A stretch of 64,000 nucleotides of DNA, from contig NZ_CP007511.1 in the NCBI RefSeq assembly GCF_000818015.1, positions 2,366,501-2,430,500 on the forward strand. The letters run 5' to 3'. The position numbers were made by a program, and so were the translations under genes. This DNA comes from Stutzerimonas balearica DSM 6083. GTDB taxonomy: Bacteria; Pseudomonadota; Gammaproteobacteria; Pseudomonadales; Pseudomonadaceae. The notes under the pieces were generated by a model. The model was not told the DNA's origin. It did not search any database and saw only the letters and a list, made by a program, of their open reading frames with translations. Shown here in pieces: positions 1 to 10,589 of the stretch (within the stretch, counting starts at the first letter, position 1; every line of letters starts with the position of its first letter).

Positions 1-814
1 CGATCTGCGTCGCCGCGCCCTCCAGCGCACTGAGGCGAAATTCCAGGCGCCGCACGAGCACGTACACGGTCAGCCCGATCAGCGTCAGCCCGAGCAAGCC
101 GATGCCCAGCAGCAGGTGCGCCGGGTAGGGATTCATCGGAAACAGCGGCCCGAGGTGCAGAATCCAGCGCGTGCCGGCCACCGCCGCGAAGACGTGGATG
201 GTGTCGCCACCCCGGCCGAGCGCCATCACCGTGTCGCCTTCGTCGAGGCGCCGGCGCTGGTCGTCGTCGAGATTGGCGCTGTCGCGGGTCACCAGCGTCA
301 GGTCGTAGCCGAAGCCATGGCGCGACTTGAGCCGCGCCAGCTGCTGCGGCTGGAGATCCTCGGGGTAGCGGATCAGCTCGTCGATCAACAGATAAACGGT
401 GGCGCGTGCGAGTTGCTCGCTGACCTGCTCGACCTCGCCGGTCAGCACCAGCCCGGCGGGCTCGCTGACCAGACTGTAGACCGTGACGCGATTGGGCCGG
501 GTCTGCTCGACCAGCACCTGGCCACGCAGCAGGCGTGTTTCCAGGCTGCGCTCGAGGCTGACATCTTCAAGCGTGCGCACCCGCAGCGGAATGCCCAGCA
601 GCCGCCCCCAGAGGTTGGCCGCCTGGCGGCGCTCGACCGGCGTCATGCTGCTCATGTTGTAGGCCATCAGGCGGAAGGTACCGGCCGCCAGACGCTCGCG
701 ATAACTGTCGGCACGCTGCTGGTTGAGCAGTTGCAGGCCGCCCGCGCCCAGCACCGCCACCAGCACCAGCACGGCGAGCACGCCGCCGTAGATGCGCAGG
801 AAGATGGCGTTCAC
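1..814 (-). CDS. RstB-like sensor histidine kinase, N-terminal part (cut by window edge)
   Basis: About 271 codons of an inner-membrane sensor kinase are visible; the gene runs off the left edge before any kinase domain appears. It starts at a GTG 10 bp after the stop of the response regulator gene upstream. The N-terminus has a hydrophobic segment at about residues 9-27, then a periplasmic region of roughly 200 residues, then a second hydrophobic segment leading into an arginine-rich stretch that would start a HAMP domain. The close spacing to an RstA-like regulator argues that the pair forms one two-component system, with this protein phosphorylating the regulator. The stimulus cannot be told from sequence. 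GTG is chosen because the frame opens directly at the preceding stop and the hydrophobic segment follows at once. Confidence 0.8.
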   Translation of the reverse strand, partial: MNAIFLRIYGGVLAVLVLVAVLGAGGLQLLNQQRADSYRERLAAGTFRLMAYNMSSMTPVERRQAANLWGRLLGIPLRVRTLEDVSLERSLETRLLRGQVLVEQTRPNRVTVYSLVSEPAGLVLTGEVEQVSEQLARATVYLLIDELIRYPEDLQPQQLARLKSRHGFGYDLTLVTRDSANLDDDQRRRLDEGDTVMALGRGGDTIHVFAAVAGTRWILHLGPLFPMNPYPAHLLLGIGLLGLTLIGLTVYVLVRRLEFRLSALEGAATQI

Positions 815-824
815 GAAGGCGGAC

Positions 825-1547
825 CTAGGCCATCGCAGCGGCGGCTTCGGCGACGAACAGATAGCCCTTGCCGCGCACGGTCTTGATCAGCCGCGGATGC
901 TCGGGGTCGTCACCGATCTTCGGGCGGATGCGCGAAATGCGCACGTCGATGGAACGGTCCTGGCCGTCGTACTCGATACCGCGCAGCTCGGCGAAGATCT
1001 CCTCGCGCGAGAGGATGCGCCCAGCGTTGGCGGTCAGCAGCCAGAGCAGGTCGAACTCCGCCGCGGTCAGTTCGATCGGCCGCTCGCGCAGCCAGGCCTC
1101 GCGCAACGCGTTATCGATCAGCAGCGGGCCGAATGACAGGCGCTTGGCCGCGCCTACCGGCGGCTCGGTGCCTTCGCGCCGGCGCAGCAAGGCCCGGATG
1201 CGCGCCAGCAGCAGGCGTGGTCGCACGGGCTTGCAGACGTAGTCGTCGGCGCCGGTCTCCAGGCCGAGCACCTGGTCGAGCTCGTCCGAGCGCGCGGTGA
1301 GCATGAGGATCGGGCCGTCGTAGCGCTCGCGTGCGCGCCGACAGATGGCCATGCCGTCCTCACCCGGCAGCATCACGTCGAGCACGACCAGATCGGGCTG
1401 CTCGGCAACGATGCGTTCGACTGCCCGCGCGCCGTCGGTCTCGATGCCGACCTCGAAACCGCCCTGCCCCAGCAGGTATTCGCGGGTCAGTTCGGCCAAC
1501 CGCTGATCGTCCTCGACGATCAGGATGCGCCACGCTTGTTGCTCCAT
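825..1547 (-). CDS. rstA: OmpR-family response regulator, RstA-like
   Basis: A 240-residue DNA-binding response regulator. The receiver domain occupies about residues 7-120 with acidic residues at 13-14, phospho-acceptor Asp57 and conserved Lys106. A winged-helix output domain fills residues 135-232, ending in the typical RTVRGKGYLF hairpin. The segment LRGIEYDGQDRSIDVRISR closely resembles E. coli RstA as I remember it, so RstA is preferred over other OmpR-family members. It is divergent from nrdA, about 700 bp away, and shares that intergenic region with an NrdR-like box only 95 bp upstream of its start codon. The gene symbol is by resemblance only; the targets in this organism are unknown. 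Confidence 0.8.
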   Translation of the reverse strand: MEQQAWRILIVEDDQRLAELTREYLLGQGGFEVGIETDGARAVERIVAEQPDLVVLDVMLPGEDGMAICRRARERYDGPILMLTARSDELDQVLGLETGADDYVCKPVRPRLLLARIRALLRRREGTEPPVGAAKRLSFGPLLIDNALREAWLRERPIELTAAEFDLLWLLTANAGRILSREEIFAELRGIEYDGQDRSIDVRISRIRPKIGDDPEHPRLIKTVRGKGYLFVAEAAAAMA

Positions 1548-1641
1548 CCTTGCCTCCTCACTGCCGGTCGGCGCCAGTCAACGCGTCGGGCATTGTACTC
1601 AACGCCACGCCGCGCAGCAGGGGGCGAAAAGCACTTGCAAT

Positions 1642-1661
1642 AAACACAACATATAGTGTTT
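1642..1661. promoter_or_regulatory. NrdR-box-like palindrome (distal)
   Basis: A palindrome with arms AAACAC and GTGTTT around an AT-rich core, matching the general form of NrdR operators (acaC-AT-rich-Gtgt). It lies about 590 bp upstream of nrdA but only 95 bp upstream of the divergent response regulator gene. A near-identical copy sits at the nrdA promoter (2046-2065). Confidence 0.6.
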
Positions 1662-1789
1662 GCCTTTTTGCCGTTCGAGCGCTCCGGAAGGCACTGAAAT
1701 GGCGCGCATTTCGTCGCCACGCACGCAACGCCAGACCCCGTCTGGCGTTGCCGATGGCCTTCGCCAATCACCCACATACCACCCACACG

Positions 1790-1798
1790 TTATCCACA
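1790..1798 (+). promoter_or_regulatory. DnaA box upstream of nrdA
   Basis: The sequence TTATCCACA is a perfect consensus DnaA box. It lies between the two NrdR-like boxes. In E. coli, DnaA boxes in the nrdAB promoter link ribonucleotide reductase synthesis to replication initiation. A similar role here is inference from one site; a chance 9-mer cannot be excluded. Confidence 0.45.
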
Positions 1799-2045
1799 GC
1801 TTGTTCAGGCCGGCCTGGCTTGCATCTGCCCGGCACCCCGATTATTGTGGCGCCCCTCGCGAGCGCCCCCCAGATGTTGGGTTCCTCGCACTCGAATAAA
1901 ACGGCCACCCGTTGCACCGGAATCGCTCAGGCGAGCACTCCGGCGGCACCGTTCCGAAGCCGCGCTACGCCGCCACGCCGAGCCCGACGCGATCACGCCG
2001 CGGGCGCGACCAGAGGAAGTAGCACTGGTGCACAGGGCCGACCAA

Positions 2046-2065
2046 CAACACAACATATTGTGTTG
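2046..2065. promoter_or_regulatory. NrdR-box-like palindrome overlapping the nrdA promoter
   Basis: A palindrome with arms CAACAC and GTGTTG around the core AACATATT. Its right end overlaps a TTGACA -35 hexamer, so binding of NrdR there would block RNA polymerase. NrdR is the ATP/dATP-sensing repressor of ribonucleotide reductase genes; the nrdR gene itself is not in the window. Confidence 0.7.
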
Positions 2066-2090
2066 ACAGCCAGACAAGCCTGGCTATTCT
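2063..2090 (+). promoter_or_regulatory. Predicted sigma70 promoter of nrdA
   Basis: TTGACA at 2063-2068, a 16-bp spacer, and TATTCT at 2085-2090. Transcription from here would give a leader of about 155 nt before nrdA. The -35 overlaps the proximal NrdR-like box. Confidence 0.55.
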
Positions 2091-2252
2091 TCCCCAGACT
2101 TTCGCCGCCGGCCGACTGCGCCGCGAGGGCCTTTTTTCGTTTCACCCGTGCCCGGCGTGCCAGGGCATGGTTAATGCAGCACCGACCCGAGCCCGCGCGA
2201 GCGCGCGTGCCCAAACTCGAATACCGACGTTCAAGACAAAGCCGGAGACCCC

Positions 2253-5138
<2,886 letters not shown>

Positions 5139-5294
5139 CAAAGGGAGGCGGACGCATCTGGACGGCGATCGCCGCGTTGCCTGCCGAGCCGGACCCCATC
5201 ACGTACAACTGTACGCTCAGGGGTTCCGACTCGACAGGCGCCTTGCGCTCACTCGCCCAGCTCCGCCCTCGCACCGAGTGGTGCTGATTCGTAG

Positions 5295-5320
5295 GGTGGA
5301 TGCCGCTTTTCGCATCCACC
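5295..5320. repeat. REP-like hairpin in the nrdA-nrdB gap
   Basis: A 9-bp perfect stem (GGTGGATGC at 5295-5303 against GCATCCACC at 5312-5320) preceded by GTAG. It shares the GTAGGGTGGA head with the hairpin pair at 8437-8517, so it belongs to a dispersed family. The rest of the 300-bp nrdA-nrdB gap holds a 14-bp palindrome at 5202-5215 (CGTACAACTGTACG) and no other recognised gene or site. Confidence 0.6.
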
Positions 5321-5438
5321 GATACGGCCAACCAAGGTCGACAGCGACCAACAAATTCCGCGCTTTTGCGTGCACAACCAAAAGCCACCCATACACCCGA
5401 CCGGCCAAGCCCCGGTCCCCGATCAGGAGCAATCGCAC

Positions 5439-6686
5439 ATGCTGAGCTGGGACGAATTCGACGAAGAAGAAACCACCACCGCCGCGCCGGCCCCCGCTAC
5501 CGCACAGCCGGCAAGCCAGGCCACCACCAAGCTGGACAACGAAGCCGCCGGTTCCGTGGAAGAAGCCCGCGCCGTTGCCGCTGACGACTCCGACGCCATC
5601 GCCCGCGCCAAGCGCGCGCTGGACGAACTGGACGTGCGCGAAGGCCTCAACGAACTGGAAGGCGAAGCCGCCCGCGTGCGCGTCGACGAGAAGCGCATGA
5701 TCAACGCCCGCGCCGACCTCAACCAGCTCGTCCCCTTCAAGTACGACTGGGCCTGGCAGAAGTATCTGGATGGTTGCGCCAACCACTGGATGCCGCAGGA
5801 AGTGAACATGAACGCCGACATTGCCCTGTGGAAGAGCAAGGACGGCCTCAGCGAAGACGAGCGCCGCATCGTCAAACGCAACCTCGGCTTCTTCTCTACC
5901 GCCGACAGCCTGGTCGCCAACAACCTCGTGCTGGCCACCTACCGCCTGATCACCAACCCCGAGTGCCGCCAGTACATCCTGCGCCAGGCCTTCGAAGAGG
6001 CGATCCACACCCACGCCTACCAGTACTGCATCGAATCGCTGGGCATGGATGAAGGCGAGATCTTCAACATGTACCACGAGATCCCGAGCGTCGCGAAAAA
6101 GGCCAGCTGGGGCCTCAAGTACACCCGCTCCATCTCCGACCCGACCTTCCAGACCGGCACCCCGGAGACCGACAAGCAGTTCCTGAAGAACCTCATCGCC
6201 TACTACTGCGTACTCGAAGGCATCTTCTTCTACTGCGGCTTCACCCAGATCCTCTCCATGGGCCGCCGCAACAAGATGACCGGCACCGCCGAGCAGTTCC
6301 AGTACATTCTGCGTGACGAGTCCATGCACCTGAACTTCGGCATCGACATGATCAACCAGATCAAGATCGAGAACCCGCACCTGTGGGACGCCGAAATGAA
6401 GGACGAAGCGACCCAGATGATCCTCCAGGGCACCCAACTGGAAATCGAATACGCCCGCGACACCATGCCCCGTGGCGTGCTCGGCATGAACGCCGCGATG
6501 ATGGAGGACTACCTCAAGTTCATCGCCAACCGCCGTCTGACGCAGATTGGGTTGAAGGAAGAGTATCCGGGCACTACCAACCCGTTCCCGTGGATGAGCG
6601 AGATCATGGATCTGAAGAAGGAGAAGAACTTCTTTGAGACGCGAGTGATTGAGTATCAGACGGGTGGGGCTTTGAGCTGGGATTGA
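5439..6686 (+). CDS. nrdB: Class Ia ribonucleoside-diphosphate reductase, beta subunit
   Basis: A 415-residue di-iron protein that houses the tyrosyl radical for NrdA. The frame is open from 5370, but the ATG at 5439 ([11 protein letters not shown]) is preferred: it has a CAGGAG Shine-Dalgarno eight bases upstream and matches the N-terminus I recall for Pseudomonas NrdB. After an acidic, alanine-rich N-terminal extension of about 80 residues comes the ferritin-like helical bundle with metal-ligand motifs in [18 protein letters not shown] and RDESMHLNF. The C-terminal tail, needed for docking to NrdA, ends in GALSWD. It is probably cotranscribed with nrdA, or has its own promoter in the gap. 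Confidence 0.97.
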   Translation: MLSWDEFDEEETTTAAPAPATAQPASQATTKLDNEAAGSVEEARAVAADDSDAIARAKRALDELDVREGLNELEGEAARVRVDEKRMINARADLNQLVPFKYDWAWQKYLDGCANHWMPQEVNMNADIALWKSKDGLSEDERRIVKRNLGFFSTADSLVANNLVLATYRLITNPECRQYILRQAFEEAIHTHAYQYCIESLGMDEGEIFNMYHEIPSVAKKASWGLKYTRSISDPTFQTGTPETDKQFLKNLIAYYCVLEGIFFYCGFTQILSMGRRNKMTGTAEQFQYILRDESMHLNFGIDMINQIKIENPHLWDAEMKDEATQMILQGTQLEIEYARDTMPRGVLGMNAAMMEDYLKFIANRRLTQIGLKEEYPGTTNPFPWMSEIMDLKKEKNFFETRVIEYQTGGALSWD

Positions 6687-6702
6687 CAGCTCAAAATATA
6701 CT

Positions 6703-6725
6703 AAGGGGCCATTGGCCCCTTTTTT
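6703..6725 (+). terminator. Rho-independent terminator after nrdB
   Basis: Stem AAGGGGCC / GGCCCCTT with a 3-nt loop, followed by a run of T. A second perfect 9-bp hairpin (6671-6679 with 6687-6695) spans the nrdB stop codon just upstream. Confidence 0.85.
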
Positions 6726-6750
6726 ATGATTGGAACTCCAAGGCTGGACT

Positions 6751-8412
6751 ATGAAACTGTCAAAGCTCCGCGTCGAAACTTTCAAACGCGTAGAAGAAAT
6801 AGAAATTGATCTCTCTGACGTCAACATTCTTGTCGGCGCGAATGGATCAGGCAAGTCCTCAATCATCCAAGCGGTTCATCTCGCATGCTGCCTAATCAGA
6901 CAAGCTGATCGCGTCGATCCCAAGAAGACAGCAACCGTAGGCATTGAGGAGCTTGATTATCTACCGACTGACGATTACAAAACCCTAGGCCATGGCGCAA
7001 ACTGGGGAAATAAGGAGCAGAGCCCATGCTCTCGCGTGACCTTGACCTTTGAAGATCCAATCAATGGAATAACGAAAGAAGCAAAGTGCACCCTTAGATC
7101 AGCCAGAAATGCGGGAATTTCGATTAGCGGAAATGTACCAACAGAACTAACAAGCTCTCTTAGAAACAAAAACAACTTTTTCTCCGCCTATATACCAGGA
7201 ATATCAGGAATACCGAACAAGGAAGAAAGAAAATCTAAGAAATCAATCTTGAAATCTTGCTCCTTCGGAGATTCAAACATCATCCTTCGGAATGCACTAC
7301 TACTTCTACATAACATCGACCCGAATAATATCAGGACAATCGAGAGATGGATTGAGGAGATTCTTGGCCCTATCAGCATTCATGTTTCGCACGATGAAGA
7401 CAAGGACCTTTGGATTAAATGCGAAATAACCATCGGCAATAACTCCAAACCGATAGAACTTGCCGGAACCGGATTCCTCCAGCTAATCCAGATTTTTTGT
7501 TACGTCCTCCTTTTTAAGCCCGGCGTAGTTTTAATTGACGAACCCGACATTCACCTGCACCCGAATGTCCAAGAAAAACTCGCCGGCGCACTCAGCTTAG
7601 TGGCGCGCGAACGAGGGCTAAAAGTAATCCTTACTACTCACTCGCCATTCATTGTAAGAAGCGCCCCCGCAGGCACCAACGTCTGCTGGCTCCAAGATGG
7701 CAAAACCGCATCAAACAATCGAACAATTGTCGAGCTAGCCTTGGGCTGGGGAGCATTTGGAAAGAAAGTTATTGTAATTTCTGAGGACCAGGACACCACG
7801 TTTCTGCGAAAGCTTATTTCACAATGGAAAGATATTGACCGAGCTGTCGCATTCTACCCGGGAACTGGATATAAAAGCTTGGCGACGCCATCTCAAGCCA
7901 AGGAGCTTTCAGAAAGCCTTGGAAGAAAGTTCAAGATACTTGTTCACAGAGACCGCGATTCCCTGACTGACGATGAGATCCAAAGAATAAGCAGGGCATA
8001 TGAAGCAGAGGGCATTAATATTTGGTTCCCAGAGGAGTCAGATCTCGAGGCTTATTTTTGCCAGCCAGCATACCTCCAGTCGTTTCTTTCTTGCACACTG
8101 GAAGAAGCCGAAGAATACTTAACCTCAGTCATTAACCGCCAGTCCATACCAATCCGACAGCAATTCGATAGCCAACGATCCGCTCACAACCAAGAACTTC
8201 ATGCGCACGGCGGAAGCCCAACCAATGACGATGTTTGGCAGGCGTTTCAACAGAGAACATTAAAAGGTGCCAAAGGAAAGTTTGTTCTCAAGCAATTGAA
8301 AAACGCCGTTCCTCGCAGCGCATATTCGGAAGCAAAAATCCAAGCCCATGAGCTAGGTGGACGTATTGCACTGGATTTGAAGGCAGCTTTGGAGCGCGTG
8401 TTGGCGAATTAA
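6751..8412 (+). CDS. OLD-like AAA/ABC-type ATPase with C-terminal TOPRIM/DUF4435-like domain
   Basis: A 553-residue protein, probably an ATP-dependent nuclease of the OLD/PARIS type. The frame extends upstream to a TTG at 6730, but the ATG at 6751 follows an AAGG and opens directly into the ATPase fold. Walker A is GANGSGKSS at 29-37. A degenerate signature reads ELAGTGFLQLIQI near residue 245. Walker B carries Asp263 and Glu264, and the switch His297 lies in TTHSPF. The C-terminal part from about 338 has Glu345/Asp348 followed by Asp401-x-Asp403 and a WFPEESDLEAYF segment, the order of acidic residues expected of a TOPRIM-type nuclease. The EG of the usual first motif is replaced by ED. The gene is visibly AT-richer than its neighbours, pointing to transfer. 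A role in phage defence is inferred from family resemblance. Confidence 0.75.
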   Translation: MKLSKLRVETFKRVEEIEIDLSDVNILVGANGSGKSSIIQAVHLACCLIRQADRVDPKKTATVGIEELDYLPTDDYKTLGHGANWGNKEQSPCSRVTLTFEDPINGITKEAKCTLRSARNAGISISGNVPTELTSSLRNKNNFFSAYIPGISGIPNKEERKSKKSILKSCSFGDSNIILRNALLLLHNIDPNNIRTIERWIEEILGPISIHVSHDEDKDLWIKCEITIGNNSKPIELAGTGFLQLIQIFCYVLLFKPGVVLIDEPDIHLHPNVQEKLAGALSLVARERGLKVILTTHSPFIVRSAPAGTNVCWLQDGKTASNNRTIVELALGWGAFGKKVIVISEDQDTTFLRKLISQWKDIDRAVAFYPGTGYKSLATPSQAKELSESLGRKFKILVHRDRDSLTDDEIQRISRAYEAEGINIWFPEESDLEAYFCQPAYLQSFLSCTLEEAEEYLTSVINRQSIPIRQQFDSQRSAHNQELHAHGGSPTNDDVWQAFQQRTLKGAKGKFVLKQLKNAVPRSAYSEAKIQAHELGGRIALDLKAALERVLAN

Positions 8413-8436
8413 AGCGAGCTAGCTTGGACACCGCCC

Positions 8437-8517
8437 GGTGGAAAATCGCTCCGCGAGTTTTCCACCCTACACGTAACTTCGGCTGGCGTAGGGTGGACAA
8501 CGCTATGCTTGTCCACC
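8437..8517. repeat. REPIN-like pair of inverted REP hairpins
   Basis: Two hairpins face each other. The first pairs GGTGGAAAA (8437-8445) with TTTTCCACC (8458-8466), with an inner TCGC/GCGA stem. The second pairs GGTGGACAA (8492-8500) with TTGTCCACC (8509-8517). The outer CCACCCTAC and GTAGGGTGG tails are mutually inverted, the arrangement of REPINs. Single relatives occur at 5295-5320 and probably 14067-14093. Confidence 0.65.
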
Positions 8518-8672
8518 GTTCTACCCGCCGCCGCTCAAGGATGAGCCTCCATGCCGAAAAACCTCTATACTCATTTCTCTTGCTTCGCAGAGTAAAAAGG
8601 GGACAGATTGATCTAGCCCCGGTTTTACGGACACCTCAAATGTGACTATACCGTCAGATAGGAAGGTGTCCC

Positions 8673-8975
8673 ATGACAGACAAACGCGAGTACCAACGCT
8701 ACAGCCCCGAATTCAAGCGAGAGGCAGTCCGTCAGCTGACCGACTCGGATAAGTCCTGCACGCAGCTTGCGCGTGAGCTAGGTATCCGGGTCAATCAGCT
8801 CTACAAGTGGAAGCAGCAGCTTGACCAGAAGCAGGGCCACGCGTTCCCGGGCTCTGGCCGCCAGGCTGAGCCAGAAAGCGAAGTGGCTCAGCTGAAGCGC
8901 GAAATGGAGCGATTACGTGAAGAGAACGAAATCCTAAAAAAGGCGGCTGCGTACTTCGCCAAGAGCCTCGTGTGA
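8673..8975 (+). CDS. IS3-family transposase OrfA
   Basis: A 100-residue protein with an N-terminal helix-turn-helix (about residues 9-52, motif YSPEFKREAVRQL) that binds the IS ends, and a C-terminal leucine-zipper-like coiled coil (about 70-95) used for multimerisation. Near the 3' end the sequence A-AAA-AAG (around 8936-8942) is a classic -1 frameshift signal. Slipping there continues into orfB without a stop, giving the OrfAB transposase. A Shine-Dalgarno GGAAGG precedes the ATG. Confidence 0.92.
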   Translation: MTDKREYQRYSPEFKREAVRQLTDSDKSCTQLARELGIRVNQLYKWKQQLDQKQGHAFPGSGRQAEPESEVAQLKREMERLREENEILKKAAAYFAKSLV

Positions 8976-9835
8976 AGTACGCCTTCATTCGTGATCATGC
9001 TGCCCAGTATCCGATCCGCAGGCTTTGCCGAGCGGTTGGCGCTTCGCCAAGCGGGTACTACGCGTGGCGCAATCGAGCAGAGTCGCGGCGTTCGAAGGCA
9101 AACCGTATTTTGCTGGGCCAGATCGAGGCGGTTCATCGTGATAGTCGCCAAACGTATGGGCCGATACGTATTCACCGAGAGCTAACTAGTCAGGGGAACA
9201 GTGCAGGCCTCAATCGCATAGCTCGTTTGAAGCGAGAGGCCGGTCTCAGGACAAAGCAGACCTTGGTTTGGCAGCAGGCCGGTCGCGGGCGAACGTTTGA
9301 ACATATCGTTGAGCATCGACTGCTGAGGCGCTTCTATGCGGATCGACCAAACGAGCGTTGGGTGGCGGACATTACGTTCATTCCGACCGCTCAAGGATGG
9401 CTGTACCTATCGGTGATCATGGATCTCTACTCTCGGCTGATAGTTGGCTGGGCAATGGATAAGAAGCCCAGCCAAGAGCTAGCAACGCTGGCACTGGAAA
9501 TGAGCCTGGGCAGGCGTGCCAAGCCTGTTGGCCTGCTGCTCCATACCGATCAGGGCGTGCAGTACAGAACCGCTCGTTATCAGGCTCTGCTTGCTCAAAA
9601 CGATATCCAGCCGAGCATGAGCCGTAAAGGTAATTGCCACGACAACGCAGCGATGGAGAGCTTTTTCCATACGCTCAAAACCGAGCATGTGCGGCATCAG
9701 AAATACCGAACCTTCGACGAGGCTCGGCAAAGCTTGTTCGACTACATCGAAGTGTTTTACAACCGACAGCGACGGCATTCGTATTTGGCGTATATGACGC
9801 CGTTCGAGTATGAACGCCTGCACGCTGTCTCTTAG
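8972..9835 (+). CDS. IS3-family transposase OrfB (DDE integrase core)
   Basis: A 287-residue protein starting at a GTG that overlaps the orfA stop. An N-terminal HTH_21-like segment is followed by an rve integrase core with the catalytic triad in WVADITFIP (Asp), LLLHTDQGVQY (Asp) and NAAMESFFHTLKTE (Glu). The motif spacing and the YNRQRRHSYL tail are standard for IS3 elements, so the enzyme should be active as the OrfAB fusion product. OrfB alone is usually not a functional transposase. Confidence 0.93.
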   Translation: MKYAFIRDHAAQYPIRRLCRAVGASPSGYYAWRNRAESRRSKANRILLGQIEAVHRDSRQTYGPIRIHRELTSQGNSAGLNRIARLKREAGLRTKQTLVWQQAGRGRTFEHIVEHRLLRRFYADRPNERWVADITFIPTAQGWLYLSVIMDLYSRLIVGWAMDKKPSQELATLALEMSLGRRAKPVGLLLHTDQGVQYRTARYQALLAQNDIQPSMSRKGNCHDNAAMESFFHTLKTEHVRHQKYRTFDEARQSLFDYIEVFYNRQRRHSYLAYMTPFEYERLHAVS

Positions 9836-9879
9836 GTCGGTGTCCGTGAAATCGGGGTCAGTTCACTTCCGTTGCCCCA

Positions 9880-10415
9880 CCCACAGGCTTCGCCTTGCAC
9901 GGCGAGTCACTTTCTCTTGTCTGGCAAAGAAAGTAACCAAATAGAAGGCCACCCCGGCATCCGGGTCTGACCTGCGGCCAGACCTCCCTCCGGCGCTGCT
10001 CCGGGGTCGGCTTACAAGGGCCATCCTTGGCCCTTTATGCGGGGGCGCCTAGCCCTCTCGCCGCATCCATGCGGCTAGTCCCTCTACGCAACACCTCCAC
10101 TCAGCCTCCTGACGGGGATCGGAGTCCGAGTCGCACGAGAGTCCTTTGGATTATTTATTTCTTCTGCACAAACCGGCAGGCGACACCAACCGCCCCTTTC
10201 AGGAGGGTGAGCGGAATCGCCGTGGAAGGGGTTGAGCGGCATGGATGCCGCGAGAGCCGCGATGGGCCAGGGATGGCCCTTCGCGGCGTGCCTCTGGAAC
10301 GGTGATGGAGCGAACGAACCCGGAGCGAAGCGCAGGGCCGGATGGCGGGGCAAGCGTTTTTGGTTACTTTTGTCGCGACTGACAAAAGTGACCCGCCCAG
10401 CAGGGCGGAACAGAA
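9880..10415. repeat. Long structured non-coding Pseudomonas repeat
   Basis: The 720 bp between the IS and the next gene hold no credible gene. Near each end is an imperfect hairpin built on the same words: GTCACTTTCT (9906-9915) with AGAAAGTAAC (9928-9937), and GGTTACTTTTGTC (10362-10374) with GACAAAAGTGACC (10381-10393). Between them are further hairpins such as AAGGGCCA...TGGCCCTTT near 10016-10035. I recall that copies of this element in pseudomonads are often mis-annotated as short proteins with MDAARAAMGQGWPFAA-like reading frames, which also occur here at 10240-10290. The boundaries are approximate. Confidence 0.55.
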
Positions 10416-10589
10416 GTTTCGCCCCTGAAGCGAGTGGCCGGTATATGACGGATTGAAAAGGCTTCGCCATTTCCACCCCGTCGTCAACCCAAACGCCGAC
10501 TATCACCCAAGCGCACAAACCGCTTGCCGATCCCCGCGGCTATCGGCAAATTGCCTGACGCAATCATTTAGCCATCACAAGGACGCGAT

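Larger units (their letters stand above)
8609..9865 (+). mobile_element. IS3-family insertion sequence, apparently intact (1257 bp)
   Basis: Terminal inverted repeats start TGA at 8609 and end TCA at 9865; 22 of the first 27 positions match between the ends. Inside are orfA and orfB in the standard IS3 arrangement with an A-AAA-AAG slippery site. The flanking bases (GAT to the left, CTT to the right) are not a target duplication, so the exact ends may be off by a few bases or the flanks were rearranged. The left flank reads AAAAAGGGGACAGAT. Confidence 0.85.

Noticed and set aside
5202..5215. 14-bp palindrome CGTACAACTGTACG between nrdA and nrdB
   Set aside because: No known regulator matches and it stands alone; kept only as a note in the gap description.
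5370..5438. Extended N-terminus for NrdB
   Set aside because: The 23 extra residues lack a ribosome site and family similarity; the ATG at 5439 has both.
10027..10518. Short ORFs inside the structured repeat
   Set aside because: Overlapping frames on both strands, hairpin-rich DNA and no ribosome sites; better explained as a non-coding repeat.
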